Shown piece after piece: positions 50,361-63,284 of a stretch of DNA of 64,000 nt. The stretch comes from Neodontobutis hainanensis (taxonomy: Eukaryota > Chordata > Actinopteri > Gobiiformes > Odontobutidae): contig JALDNG010000008.1 in NCBI GenBank assembly GCA_024349245.1, positions 2,677,501 through 2,741,500 of the forward strand, in the 5' to 3' direction. Below the pieces are notes generated by a model that saw only the letters and a program-made list of their open reading frames with translations, had not been told where the DNA came from and ran no database searches. Both the position numbers and the translations under genes were made by a program. Within the stretch, counting starts at the first letter, position 1. Every line of letters begins with the position of its first letter.

Positions 50361-53300
50361 TGGAGCTCCAGGATTTGGGCTGGCTGTGTATGGTGGTTCT
50401 CTTTCTGGCCTCCTTACTCGTTGTGCTGGCATGGTTTGTTCAGTACTCTCTGACTGTGCTCCGGTTGTGGCGAGCCAAGTGGACAACCAAGAAGGACAAG
50501 AAGGAAAGTGCCTGGCTGCAGTTTTTACCCAAATGGCTAAAGCAGAAGCAGGATGGTGGAGTGTGGCGCATTCTGACTGGTCTTCGCTCAGGATGGGATG
50601 GAAGGGCTGCCACTGAGGCTGGGATTAAAGGCCTGCTGACCTCTTTGTTCTCCTTCAAATCCTTCAGGGAGCACTGGCAGCGGACATGGGTCAAAGCACT
50701 GAATGAGCAAGCAAACAGGCATGGGGTGAGTTGAATGTGTGAGGTGTTTTTAATTCATTTTTTATAACACACCCATGGCTATTTATAACAATGTAAATTC
50801 CATTTGAAAATCATTTAAAATTTTGATTTTAAAGTGAGGTATCCAGTTCATGTGGCAGAAGACAGTGAGGCCAGAGTGTCAACGTTCAATTTTGAAGCTA
50901 CTCCCCTAAACAGAGATTGTAGTTGAAGTGCTGTGATGATACCACAATGTGTAGGCAGTAAGGTGGAAGTGTGGGAGTTTGAGTGTCTCGGGGAAAGGAT
51001 GGGGCAGAGCCTTACATAACAGCTCTGAGTCAATACACATATGAGCAAAGAGACAAGACAGAAGTATATCGCCCACATCATGTAAAAATTACAATCCAAG
51101 TGCGCAATAACTTTATAGATTTTACAAATACATCAGCTAGATACAACAGATAGTGAGTGCTGAACATGTGACAGTAGAAATGACGGTCATATACTAAAAT
51201 AATAATAATAAATAAGAGGGGTTTTATTATTCGTCATAACCCTCACATTGTAATAGAACTTCAGCCCTTTTTATCCTGTTGCACAGCTGTCAAGCAATAA
51301 TAGTGATCGAGCATATAGACGGTGTGTAGCTGGTGTCATGGGCTTATCTTATATTTTTTTGAAAGGTCCTTCTTCTTTAAATAGTGCTTTTGATCCATGC
51401 AACTCAAAGCCTCCCACACAGTCAGTTCTGGGAGAAGAGACCGGATCCTCTGACCTCCTGCTTAGAAATGGTGTGTGTTTGTGCGTGTGCTGCTGGCTGT
51501 GAGAGATGAGTCGTTGCAGAGTTTAAAGGGGTCATATCAATTCAAAGAGTAAACACGCACAACAATAAGCTTCAGTCGCTTGTAATTCACATCACCTCAG
51601 CGCATTGAACCGCTCCCCTCAGATGATGAAGACTTTTGAAATATTCAGACATGTTGCAGAGCTGAAAAGATATCTGCTAATTGTTTTTCGATTAGTCTCA
51701 TAATCACTATTAAGTATTTTATAAGATATTCAAATACATGTAAAGATTATATATAATGGTTTTAGATATATGAGTGCTTTGTAATGTGCTTGTTGTGAAG
51801 CCTTTGTTTACAGTCGGAGAATAGGGCCTCAAATCCATATTATTTTTATGACATTTGAACCTTAAAAGTTTTTTGCCCTTATAGTTCACTGACTATTTCT
51901 AAACACACTTGTCCAGTCACACTGTGATATTTAAAATAAGAAAATGAAACACGTTATTTGTTGCTGGCCATTGACTTTTTCTAACTACTGACTGCAGCCG
52001 CGTGACTTGATTTGAAATTTTAAATGACACTTGCCATTATTTTTGGATTAATTACCCAGCCTAACCTTCTATTTTGTACTATGCAAACAAATTAACCTCC
52101 TTATCTAAATATTGCTCCATACAGTAATAAATGTCAAGGCCACGTTTTACCATCTGGCCTAGAAACAATTCATTGTCAGGTTTCTCCATGTGATCCCATC
52201 AAAGTTTTGCTAAGCATCCATATACCACCGTCAAAGGCAACATTAATCCACCTTATATTAAAGTATATACAATAAGAAACTGCCAAAGGTAACCTAATAT
52301 GTGGTGTTCAATGCTTTAGTTGTCATTGTCCTTCAAGTGCTCTATTATGTCCTTTGTTGTGCAGTTACCAAGAAAAGATTAAGTGAACGTTGAATGGGCT
52401 TTGAGGTTTTCCCAACAAGGAAGGTTTATTGAAACCACTCAATTGTCTAGCACTCTAGCATGGTTTTAAACAATACAAACTAGCTGCAGAGCCCAAAGTA
52501 GTTATTTATGGGTTATGTAATAAACAAGCACTTTATGAATGCAGTTTTTAGGTTGTGTTTTTGAAAGTAGTTGTGTATGAAATGAGAAAACTTGTCAGGC
52601 CAGTATGAAAAAAAAAAAAGGTAACACAGCTGCACTTCTCTGATGTTTACTGCTCGACAATATTCCAGATTAGACAGAGACAAGCTGTCCCTGTCTGACT
52701 GTGCATGTGGTGTACGGTTTGTCAAGTCTGAGTGGGAGCCAGGTCTTCGCTCAGCTCACTCATGACGATGAAATATCTGCTCGGTATTGTGTCTGCGGCC
52801 CTGGTAATCTGCTTGTCTGAATGTGGCTAGTGCATATGCAAATCACTTTTTTGTTTTGTAGTGACATCATTGCACAGACTGTAAGGTTACATTTTCATTA
52901 ATACAACTACAACATCAGGACTGCATTTGGACAGCTTTATTCCTAACGAGCTGGAACACATTACATTACTGAAATTTGTTTGAGTGGTTATTTAATATGG
53001 ATTGTAACATTTTACATTGCAGTTGGAAAACGACTAGGAGTTAGGAATAGCTATACTACCCTGTCCTTATTATATCAATAAATGCTTCCCTGGGATATTT
53101 TTATAGTATAACTTAATACTTTGTATAGCTTGTACAGCTCAAGGTCCATTTATGGACCTTGAGGTAAAATGTTGACCTTTTACCTCTGCTGTAATAGCAA
53201 CTTTTTCTGGTGTCCACTGGTAAAACCTGCTCATGAAGATATGGCAAGCATTCAGATGCCATAAGCAAATCTTTCTAGATTCTTTAACTTACACAAAAGA

Positions 53301-56300
53301 CATTGCACCTGACTCCTGTGTTGCTTTAACCACATGCAAAAACAGACAACACAGACAACTGCCTTAATTTGTCTTAATGTCTTTAAAAATAAGGATGAAC
53401 ACAGATCATGTGAAAATATGCTCATATGAGGATTACTACAGAAATACTTTATAGCATTAATATAAGCACATGCCTTTTAATTTTTTTAAACAAGATAAAC
53501 AGGTTTATGTGACAATGTAAAGAAACTCAACCATTCTACTGACATTATTTTTTTGGAGAACTAATTTTCTACACACAGTTTTATAACAGTAATGTGACCA
53601 ACAGCCCATGTCATTGAATATACCAGTATTAATATTCAATGTAACATAATAAAGTTTACAGGGAAAATGAATGAAATGGGGGAAAAAAGGAATTTAAGTG
53701 AGACTATGTTGGGTGAATAATCTGTCAAAATAGAGACATAAAATGACACATTAGTATTATCCATACTCCAAAGGTTATGTCCTTCTATCACTCCATTTCT
53801 CAGAGAAGCCTTGACAGTCCTTCTTTTTACAACAACTATAAAAACAACGCTGGCTCAAAGTGCAGTCCCATTGCTGTGTCCTTGTAGCATGACACTCCCT
53901 CTGGGAAACCTGACCCCTTGAACTCAAAACTGAAAGATGACTAGTTTATCTAGATTCTGCTTGGGTTGTTACGGAAATGTAACAGCAAATGGAAGATGGC
54001 TGATGATTCACTGTTTGGGTTAGCCGTTTGATTTGTGTTGATATTAAGGTAGAAACAACTACACAACAACAACCTCCAAATAAATCAAACTCAAGGTTAA
54101 TGTGTGTGTTTATGGATGTATTACCTCAGAACGCGATGGCTACATCTCATTGCCAGACATTATTGTGATAGATGTTGTGGTAAAACCATACAACAGCACA
54201 CAACTGTTTTTTAGATGGTTTACCCCAGGAGAATATCTTTTTTTTTCTTTCAATGTCTTTTTCAGTCCTCCTTCTGCACCTTTGTCTCTAATCCCATGAT
54301 GCTTCTTGTTTTTTATGATTCAGTTGTTTATCTGAGAAATAAGTCTGTCTTCTAAAGTATTACTGAAGAAGCCTCTGGACATCGTCTTCTTGGCAGAAAG
54401 ACATGGAGCTATTCAGAGTGTTTGTGAAGAATGCTTGAAGGACTGGCCTCAGAAACATCGTCTCCCTGTGCATCTGCTACTGACACAAGATGCTAAACGT
54501 GATCACAGCTGATTGTCCATCTGTGAGGAAGGAAGCTCCCTGTTCATTCAAGATCTGCAATTAAGAGGAGTTTGACGATTACCCCGAAGCCACAGTTCAC
54601 TCATTGCTCTCTCCGTGAGCTGCGTGGAGATGAGTAATGCCCCGTGATTATGCTAAAGTAGGTTCCGTCTAAACGACAGGGGACATGCTTTGCTCATTTG
54701 CTACAATAGCACAGGAAAAGGGCCACTTTATCCTTCAGTCCCACTACGTTGAGGACATAGTTGTTACGCATAGAAGCCATTTTCACTTTTATAGTTTATT
54801 TCACATTTATTAAAATGTTGCTGACTAATTTTATCTTCCTCAGCTGCTGACATTAAATTTAAATACTATTTGGGTAAACTTGTCTGCAAATATAAATTCT
54901 TCATAAATTTTGTCAAATGTTTGGAACACTGTGTGAACCTATAGATAGGAGAGGAAGCTCTCAATTCTGATTGGATATAAAGGTTATAGGAAGAGTCGTT
55001 TTCTGGACCCCATGAAATAACTGCGTCATTATGCTATAAAATGTTCCAAAATAAGAGTTAATTAAAGGATAATATGGCAGAACAACCTAAAAACTGAAAT
55101 TGATCAAAATAACTGGTCACCTACTGTATTATATAATGGATGATATAAGTTATTACACACCATCTAAATTATATTATATGAGGTTTAATAAGGAGAGTGT
55201 GTGTTGTGAGTCTCTCTTTATCATGCTCCTACAGCTGCTGTAGGACAGGGCCTTACATTGTTTGGAGGAGGGCTTGGGACCTATGAAAGCTATAGTCGGC
55301 CGGTAAAGCAGAGGGACCGGCCAACTATAGTTTCTATAGTTTTCTTAAATCAATAATAGATTGTCTAACAGTTTTTAAGACCAGAATTTTCTGTAAATAA
55401 AAGGAGGTAGAGGAACATAGGGGTCAACAGATGCCCCAGGAGCAGTGTATTTCTGATTGCCCTGAAAGGGCCTGATGCTGATAAACCTGAAGTGACACCA
55501 CAGATGCCTGCAGGAAGTTTATTTTGTCTAGAAATACCCTCCCCATATCTCATTTGACCTGTAATACTTTACAAGGACAAACAAAATTAGATCTGTTGCA
55601 GAGGATCCACAGCACCACACTGTGTCATCTGCACCAGATGATGAAACAGGAAGCCAGTGCCTAGATAAGTTCCCTTTAATCAACTGAAATTTTAATAATG
55701 ATTTCTGCAAATATAAAAAATAAAAACTAAAGGATTGTGCAAAATATGCTTTACAAAGCACTAACTACAGTTTTCAACAACAAATTTTCCTCAGATTTTT
55801 AGGGCATATGCCTTTAAGGTATGGGCACTTTTGATTGGCTATGGTTACATACACATGTCATTGTCAGCGTCAGTGCCTTTTTGTCAGACATCTGAATGTT
55901 TGGGCATCATTATTCTGGGCTGTGAACCCGCTCTGACATATTTATTTATCACATAGACAAACTGATGACTGATGAATGTGTTTGTAGTCAGATTTTCTGA
56001 AACATTAATTGTTATATTTGTATTTGTCACACTCAGACATTATGTTTATTCTGGATTTGTACATTGTAAAAATCTCATTACCGAACCACAGTTTAGGGAC
56101 TTATGTCAGAGAGTACGCAGCTGTGCAGCTGTAGTTCGAGAGACCCATAAGCTTCGGTGCTGTGTTAAGTAGTGGAATCGTTGAGTGATGAGTGTAACCC
56201 TGCGCCTTGTGTTTATGAGTGTGGGGTGCCTTCTTATCATGTAACCACACACAAATACACATATTATTCACTATGTAAACCCATCTTCATGTCCTCTCCA

Positions 56301-59300
56301 CAACTCCATATATCTGCCACAGTGAGCCTATCCTTCTGATCGAGGAAGGCTCAGTTGGAGTGAGATCAGTAGCTAGTCCAAGCAGAACGCACACAGTAAC
56401 TCACAAAGCCTGGGTGACGAAGCCGTTTTAGACTTGTCAGCAGGTTTAAAGCATGGTCGTTTATACTGAGTAGTGTATTCACGTGACTGCAGTGTTTGTC
56501 CAGAGAACCAACGTAAGCCTGCAGCATTGCACTTGGCTTCCTGCCCTTTTGACTTGTGATGCTGACTACACAAATGTACACACACACACACACACACACA
56601 CACCTCTATCTTTGTTATATCATACTCCCTGCCCCTTGCTCATGTCTGTAATACAGATAGGACTTAGACCCAGTGGAACATATGCGCTGACAATAGGGGA
56701 TTTGTTTTCTCTCACTCACATCTCCCAGGTCAGGTAAAGCTGTCCAATGAAACAGATCATCTGGCACTCACAGTAAAACTAGTCCGCTGGAGTTGACATG
56801 CTTTTGTAAACCAGCAGCTGAGATATTAATTTGTCTTCTTATGGGTGTTTGTTAAAATAGAAGGACTAAGCAATGACTGATACATGAGATATTTGTAGTA
56901 AGACAAGACAAATCTGAGTAGCTTCAAAGGTACATTTAATAAGAAATCATGTAAAAATGTCAAATAAAGTGTCAATGTAATTCTTCTCTTTGGTTGAACA
57001 TATGTTGTTGTTTTGCTGTCTTGGCTCAAATCACTTTTTACATTTAGAATATTGTAATTGAATGTAATAATCCTATTTATAACTGTGTCTATAGACGTTT
57101 GTCACTGAAAGTTGTTTTATTGTAAATGTATGGTACATTGTACCGTATGTTATTCCCTTTTTGTCACCTTTTTAAAAGTAAAAAATATTCTTTCTTCTTC
57201 TTTCTTTTTAAGAGCTCCATCCAAATCACTTTCGACAGCAGTTTACAGCTTAATATTTCTTCTGCAATAGAGAGTGTGACTTGCACTGACCAATCAGCAC
57301 ACCGCATGGTATGTAAAGTTGCTTTCAATTTATTTTGTTTTAAAATTTTTTGGCGCTATTATACACATCACAACAGATCAAAATGCTTGCATAACATATT
57401 TTGTGGGACGTTTTTGACTACTTCCTTTGTTTGATATCCAGGTTCTACTCTGTAAATGTAGGGTGGAGATTGTGACATTTCCTGTGTCGGTCACCCAACA
57501 GTCACCAGCCGCTGTCTCTATGGACACCTATCAGATCACTATAGCACCAATGGTGGCAAAGGTAGACCTCGGGGATGTGCTTTGAAGCAATTGGGCAGTC
57601 CATTGCCTCATTTGCATCCTTAGTCAAATTTGTATATTTTCCAATATACCTCTAGTGATTCTTTTGTATATTGAATGATTTTTTATGTACCACATCACAT
57701 TTTCAAAATCTATTTTTCAAAGTCAAAATAACCCTTGTAGTGATAGTATAATGTGAAAATGATTTACATTAAACTAATCTTGAATACACTATTTTCGTTC
57801 CCCTTCAGGTGGTGGTGTGTCTGGAAGAGATGGAAGATGGAGGACTGCTTATGTCCTGGACTCTTTCAAAGCAATCCTCTCTTTCTATAACAATATCTTC
57901 TTGCAAGATCCAGAAACAGGTAAAAAAAAAAAAAAAAAAACCTTGGTAAAGCTGTATCCACTCTTTTGATCCTTCTCACTAAAACCTCACTAGAACCAGT
58001 GTTAGTGCCAGATGTGAATATGCACAATGTGTCTCGAGAGAGTCCTGAGTGATCAGATCTGTGGATGCATTTTGAGGTGGAATGGATGTCAGTGGATTGA
58101 TTGGTTTCTTAAGTAATCATTTGTTTGTTTTTGTTCTTAGGGCCATACAGATGAAGCAGATCTGGACATGATAAGGGGACTTGTAGAGGACACTGTCTTA
58201 AGTGCTCGGCCAGCAATGGTACTTGATCTTAGGACTTGTGTGTCCAGTCCCCTGGTGAGCCATTCATTAGTGGTGTTTTCTGTTTATAATAAAACACACA
58301 GTACATGTCTAGTTATGGTCTACGTTGAAATGCATTGCAATCATTCTTGTGCTTTAAAATGTGTTTTTACAGATTACAAAGGATTATTTATCTATGGGAT
58401 CCCAGTGTATCAGGCGACTTGTGCTTCGACAGCTCAGGGCAACCTTAACTAAAGGTCAGATATTCTGCCTGAGTTTCAGGCGTTTCTGTCACAGTTTCCG
58501 ATAACTCCCAGGTCTTACTGTGTGTTTATAGACCAGTGGTTGAGATCAGGGGAGCTCAGCTGTGTCATGAACTTGGACCAACCAGCTACAGAGAGGACAA
58601 CACGATACTTATCTCTGCCCAGTAATCCCAATATCCCTGTGGAATGGAGTGAAGAAATTACTTTGTAAGTCAGCAGTTTTGATGTTGTGGCAGAAAATAT
58701 GCAATGACTGAATCTTTTTTTTAATAAATACTGATGTGGATTTGAATCCTAAGCGACACATTGTGTGTGTTACAGTGAGCTGGGCTCAAATTCCAAAGAG
58801 CTGAGAATAAGACTTCTGGAGCGAAGTTGCAATAGAGAAAGTAAGACACTGCTTTATAGCAATTTACCTTTGGCTGTATTTCAGAAACATGCTCAGCAAG
58901 AATTTATTGAATGCTTAAGCAAATTATTCGGGTTTAAATGCACTGTAGGCAAGCTGATCTAATGGCCCATGCTAACATTTTGGGATGCGAAACATTTAAA
59001 ATGCTTCTTCTGTTGTAATGTGTTGTTGAATTGTTTTGGTGTTATTATTGTTTATGTACAGAATTTTTGCCTGGGCATGCATCCATTACCTTGGACCTTC
59101 ATTGCAAAGTTCCCATAGAGCAACATACATTATCAGTAAGCCCAGGCTATGGCTTAGCGCCAAACGCCGTAGTCATTGCAGAGGTGAGACATGGATTCAG
59201 ACTGAGAACCAAAAAAATTCAGCTCAAATATCACAGTGACATATTATTTCATATTTACATGGAGTGCTTGAATGTTTTAACGGTACATCTCTTTTTACTG

Positions 59301-61110
59301 TTGCAGCTTGTTTATGTAGTAACAGGAGAACCTTGCAGTCACAGTGTTTTGCCTCTTCGTTCCTCGCTCACACCCACAAAGAAAGTTGATGTAGATCGAA
59401 CAATAATGCCTGATGGCACCATAGTGACCACGGTCACCACTGTCCAGTCTCGTCTCAAACTCGATCACAGTCCAGGTATTTTATAATTCAAATAATCAAA
59501 TTACTTTAAATTACAACAAAGAAGAAGCTCACTCTGACAAACTAACACGTTGTAAATGGTGCCTTTTAGGTGAATCTCCTCTGCGGTCTCCATCGAAAGT
59601 GGAGGTGACCGAGAAGAAACCCATCATCTTGTCAGATGGCAGCGGCAGCACAAGCCCCAAACCCAGCAGTGAGTGATGTCAAGCTTGTTGTTTTGCAAAA
59701 CATATGCAAAGTAGGATGAGCAGCACCAGCTGTGAAGCACAAAATAAAAAATAGTATTAGTTTATATTAAAACAATAGGTTGATCTTTTGAATAATATTC
59801 TGAAGAATTTGACTTGTTTATTATTGGAAATAACCACAGTGAAATAGATGATAGTAGGATGCAACTTTGTTTGTGTTTAATTCTGTTGCTCTTCAGAGGG
59901 CAGCCGTCTCTCTAATGGTCTGGACCCTGTTGCTGAAACAGCCATTCGTCAGCTGACAGAGTCTGCTTCCAAAGTGGCTCGAAAGACTCCAACTAAAAGG
60001 AGCACGCTAATTATCTCAGGTGTATCAAAGGTAAGAAAAATAATGTTTAAATTTAGAGCACTCTCATGGGACTATTTTACAGGAGACAAAATCTTTTGAC
60101 TTCTTAGAGTGCCTTAAGCAAGGGGTCACTCTTTTAAATTGGCAGACACTGTTTGCTACATTCAGTTGTAGTGTATTTTAGTAAGAAGCGGCTTTTCTAC
60201 ATTGGCGTTTTTCTTAAACTGAAATCATTTCTCGTCAGATTTAATTAAGCATGCTCCTCACAGTAAGTTCTTTCATTCTATTACTCACCAGGTTCCACTC
60301 TCAAAAGATGACTGTACATTATCAAGCGGTTATGCAGCAGCAATGGATGCGGCCATGCATAGCAACCATTATGGTGCTGGGCATCACCCGGATCCTGATG
60401 AGACCACACCATCGGACGTGTCAGAGCGTCCATCTGTAGATGATGTGGAGTCAGACACAGGCTCCACTGGTGCTTTGGAAACGAGAAGCCTCAAGGACCA
60501 CAAAGGTAAAACATAATTCTGATTACTGACATCATTTCATGTTTTACTTTATATTTATTTTATAACTGTTTGTTCTTAAATCCATTGGGATCAGAAGCCT
60601 AGTTCCCCATTTAACCGCAAATTATAATGGCTTGAGACATTACAGTCTTTCAAAGCATAGATTTTAGATGCTTTAATCTAGTGAATTTGTTTAAAGGAGT
60701 TGGAGTTTAAAATAGTTGATGGCCTACAACATTAATGTTACAGTAGTGCCCCCTAGCGTTCATATTAATACATAGAGCTTGATATACATCTAGTCAGGCA
60801 CAATATTAATCATTGCTGCTGTACTGTAGTGCCTTAAATATTGTATGTCCTTTCTGTAGTTGGTTTTCTGCAGAGTGGGACAAAGCTGCTGTTGCGCAGG
60901 AAAAAAAGAGAGAAAGAGTCTTGCTTCAGTCAGTCCCATGAAGACATCTCCAAGATGGACAATAATTTTGTTGTTACTGCAGATAGCAGCTGTAAAAAGT
61001 CTGGCAGCTTTTCTCGGCGTCTCATCAAACGGTTTTCTTTCCGCTCATCTAGCAAATCAAAAAGCAAAGCCTCTTCTACCAACGGAGGAGCAAGTTCACT
61101 GGATAACTGA
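50354..61110 (+). CDS. c2cd2l: C2CD2L (TMEM24), lipid-transfer protein of ER-plasma membrane contacts
   Basis: ER-anchored protein that carries phosphatidylinositol to the plasma membrane and tunes insulin secretion and calcium pulses in mammals. Fourteen exons: 50354-50725, 57213-57308, 57442-57561, 57809-57919, 58141-58254, 58373-58454, 58532-58664, 58776-58840, 59062-59183, 59307-59475, 59570-59668, 59897-60030, 60292-60505, 60860-61110; phases agree, 693 aa. An N-terminal membrane anchor (residues about 8-30) precedes the SMP lipid-binding domain (about 95-290, starting FKSFREHWQRTWVKALNEQ). A C2 domain follows (about 295-410). The conserved TIMPDGTIVTTVTTVQSR and DPVAETAIRQLTE stretches come next, then SERPSVDD and GSTGALETRSLKDHK. 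A Ser/Lys-rich tail (SGSFSRRLIKRFSF) corresponds to the PKC-regulated membrane-binding region. The paralogue C2CD2 fits less well. Confidence 0.95.
53138..53163. repeat. Perfect inverted repeat, 12-bp arms, 2-bp spacer
   Basis: Left arm CTCAAGGTCCAT, spacer TT, right arm ATGGACCTTGAG. Each arm contains an AAGGTCC nuclear-receptor-like half-site. Confidence 0.8.
55281..55338. repeat. 58-base hairpin in c2cd2l intron 1
   Basis: Left arm begins CTATGAAAGCTATAG and ends CGGCCGGT; right arm begins ACCGGCC and ends TTTCTATAG. Arms of about 24 bases pair with two one-base bulges and one G:T wobble around a loop of about 10 bases. GC-rich next to the loop, so it should be stable. Confidence 0.7.
56577..56603. 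repeat. (AC)n microsatellite
   Basis: About 13 AC units in c2cd2l intron 1. Confidence 0.95.
57922..57940. repeat. A(19) run at a c2cd2l splice donor
   Basis: Starts directly after the GT of the donor of exon 57809-57919, so the intron begins GT followed by nineteen A. Confidence 0.95.
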
Positions 61111-62506
61111 AATGTCAAGGGAAGACACAGGTTACCATGACTGTTGTAAATATGAACAAACTGTTATAATCTGTCAAAAGAACATCTAAACTTTGCATTC
61201 TTTGATGAGACAAACACCCCTGGTGGGTTGTCACTTGTTTTTTGTCAATCATGAAAGGACGATACCTCTGCGAGGGATTTCTTTTGGAGAAAAGTCACAG
61301 CACCTTTAGAGCAGGAGTAATTTATTTTTACATACCTGCTTGATGAAATTTTTTAAAAGAAATGTGTGTTCTCTTTAAATTGTTGTGAGATTTGATTTCA
61401 TAATAAATCATGGTAAAATATTAATGTAAAATCCCAGTAAAATCTTGGTTGCACTTTATTCTTATAAAATACGTTGTGTAACCCATGTGTAGACTCAGAC
61501 TCAAACATGAATTATGTTGTACTAAATGTACTATTTAAATTACCATTAAAATAAACACTTACTGTTGCATTATACTGTAATATGGATACATTGTTTAGAA
61601 ATAAATATTTTCATGCAAAGATTTATATTGCTACCTTCAGGGAAGCTTGATTTAATGTACTTTTGTCCATACATAAACGTACATTTGTTTTAGGGTGTTG
61701 TTTGATATTGTATCTTACACAAGTAACAAACAAAACAGATAATATATTTATTGTTTTTATATATATAATTTGAGTAGCACTTTCTGTGAAAGAGCACTGA
61801 CTGACATTTGGTTCATACCATAAATGCATTTAGGTAATTGTGCTGAAAAATTGCTCAGACTAACATAAACTAAAGAAATGAATTCATCATTGCAAAAACT
61901 GTTTTATTAGAATTATTACTTATAAGAATGACTTCATTCTAATCTTGATTTACGCCGTCACCTAACTTTGCCTGAACCAGAAAAAGGGCAATACAATTTG
62001 AAATGCTGTAAAGCTTGAATGTTAAATACAAAGTGGCTGCAAATTAATATGTACATGGTATCAGTTTTGAAAATGTTTAATTTAATAAAATTATTTATTT
62101 CTGAAACCAAAAAAAGTGTTGGCTAGTTTTTCATAGTTGCTAAGTCATTCAGGTAAAAGGTGTTACAATGCTTGGACATCATACACCAAAAGTCATGGTA
62201 AATATAATTTTATAATAGCTTATGCTCAACAAAGCTACAACTATAAACACCCGCTAAAAATAGAGGTTATCAGCACTGCAGGCTACCCTTTTCAGAGCAG
62301 AGGACTTCACAGCTTGCCTAGGGGTAAACTTTGGACTACATTTTATGTGCAAAATCAAATGTGTGTGGTAATGTCTTGAGTTTTCTGTGTGTCTGACTCA
62401 TAGATTGTAAATAAATTGCTGGGTATAATTCCTAATCTAAACCTCCAATCTAGTATCTAACTAGCACTAAACTGCGCCAAAAAATTTGAAGCTGGAGGGA
62501 GAAAAC
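61111..62506. other. c2cd2l 3' untranslated region and spacer to h2ax
   Basis: AT-rich, no supported coding frame. Several AATAAA-like sites allow alternative 3' ends of c2cd2l. Confidence 0.6.
61402..61407 (+). terminator. Candidate c2cd2l polyadenylation signal
   Basis: AATAAA about 290 bases past the c2cd2l stop codon. Others follow (for example near 61555 and 62095), so the 3' untranslated region may be longer. Confidence 0.45.
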
Positions 62507-62694
62507 CCAATTGGTTATTGTCCATTTCCGTTTACGCCCTTATCAGAAGCCAATCACATCTGACGAATCCCTGGTGTCCACCATGATTGGTTAGACAGGC
62601 CCATTGTGACCAGTCATAGCCAATCACACTGAATGACATACAGCCACAAAAGCCAACCATATTAAAGGGCGGGACAAAACGCAGGGTTTATAAA
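62507..62694 (+). promoter_or_regulatory. h2ax core promoter: CCAAT boxes, GC box, TATA box
   Basis: CCAAT at 62507-62511, GCCAAT at 62549-62554, an inverted ATTGG at 62586-62590 and CCAAT at 62620-62624. A GC box GGGCGGG follows at 62667-62673 and TATAAA at 62689-62694. The start site should lie about 30 bases after the TATA box. Repeated CCAAT boxes are typical of replication-linked histone promoters bound by NF-Y. Confidence 0.75.
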
Positions 62695-62765
62695 CAGGTA
62701 GTCTTTCATACAGCTGTTATTTCTTCACACTATTGAACCGTAGTTCTTTGTTGAAGAAGCGAAAC

Positions 62766-63197
62766 ATGTCTGGAAGAGGTAAAACCGGAGGTAAGGCTCG
62801 CGCCAAGGCGAAGACTCGCAGCTCCCGTGCTGGACTGCAGTTCCCCGTTGGCCGCGTTCACCGCCTTCTCCGTAAAGGTAACTACGCTGAGAGAGTCGGA
62901 GCTGGAGCTCCCGTGTACCTGGCCGCAGTGCTCGAGTATCTCACCGCTGAGATCCTGGAGTTGGCTGGTAACGCCGCCAGAGACAACAAGAAGACCCGTA
63001 TTATCCCTCGTCACCTCCAGCTGGCTGTTCGCAACGACGAGGAGTTGAATAAGCTGCTTGGTGGTGTGACTATTGCTCAGGGCGGTGTGCTGCCTAACAT
63101 CCAGGCCGTACTGCTGCCAAAGAAGACCGGCCAGGCTGCTGCACCGAGCTCCGGCAAGGCGGGAAAGAAGGCCTCCTCTCAGTCTCAGGAGTATTAG
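62766..63197 (+). CDS. h2ax: Histone H2A variant H2AX
   Basis: Core histone variant whose C-terminal serine is phosphorylated (gamma-H2AX) by ATM/ATR/DNA-PK at DNA breaks. Single exon, 143 aa as in human. It starts MSGRGKTGGKARAKAKTRSS. The H2A fold follows (AGLQFPVGRVHRLLRKG, then AAVLEYLTAEILELAGNAA, then HLQLAVRNDEELNKLL). It ends with the SQEY motif that defines H2AX. I chose the ATG at 62766 rather than the in-frame ATG at 62733 because it gives the canonical H2A N-terminus. Both a histone stem-loop and AATAAA lie downstream. It follows c2cd2l in the same direction. Confidence 0.98.
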   Translation: MSGRGKTGGKARAKAKTRSSRAGLQFPVGRVHRLLRKGNYAERVGAGAPVYLAAVLEYLTAEILELAGNAARDNKKTRIIPRHLQLAVRNDEELNKLLGGVTIAQGGVLPNIQAVLLPKKTGQAAAPSSGKAGKKASSQSQEY

Positions 63198-63225
63198 CCC
63201 ATCGGCTACAAGACTAAACCCAAAC

Positions 63226-63241
63226 GGCCCTTTTAAGGGCC
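63226..63241 (+). terminator. Histone mRNA 3' stem-loop
   Basis: GGCCCTTTTAAGGGCC forms a 6-bp stem and 4-base loop, matching the replication-dependent histone 3' element bound by SLBP. It is preceded by AAACCCAAAC and followed by ACCA. A purine-rich AAAGAGT at 63256-63262 may serve as the histone downstream element. Confidence 0.9.
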
Positions 63242-63284
63242 AACCATTTCATTTTAAAGAGTAACTCTTCTATGCATTTTGTGT

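Larger units (their letters stand above)
50726..57212 (+). other. c2cd2l intron 1 (6.5 kb)
   Basis: The longest intron here. It holds two clean inverted repeats and a CA microsatellite (listed separately). No coding exon or RNA gene is recognised in it. Confidence 0.75.

Noticed and set aside
50928..51030. Possible C/D snoRNA (TGATGA and CTGA boxes)
   Set aside because: Terminal stem is weak and no C'/D' pair or guide match could be shown.
62827..63048. Alternative frames across h2ax
   Set aside because: Shadows of the histone coding sequence caused by its GC-rich codons.
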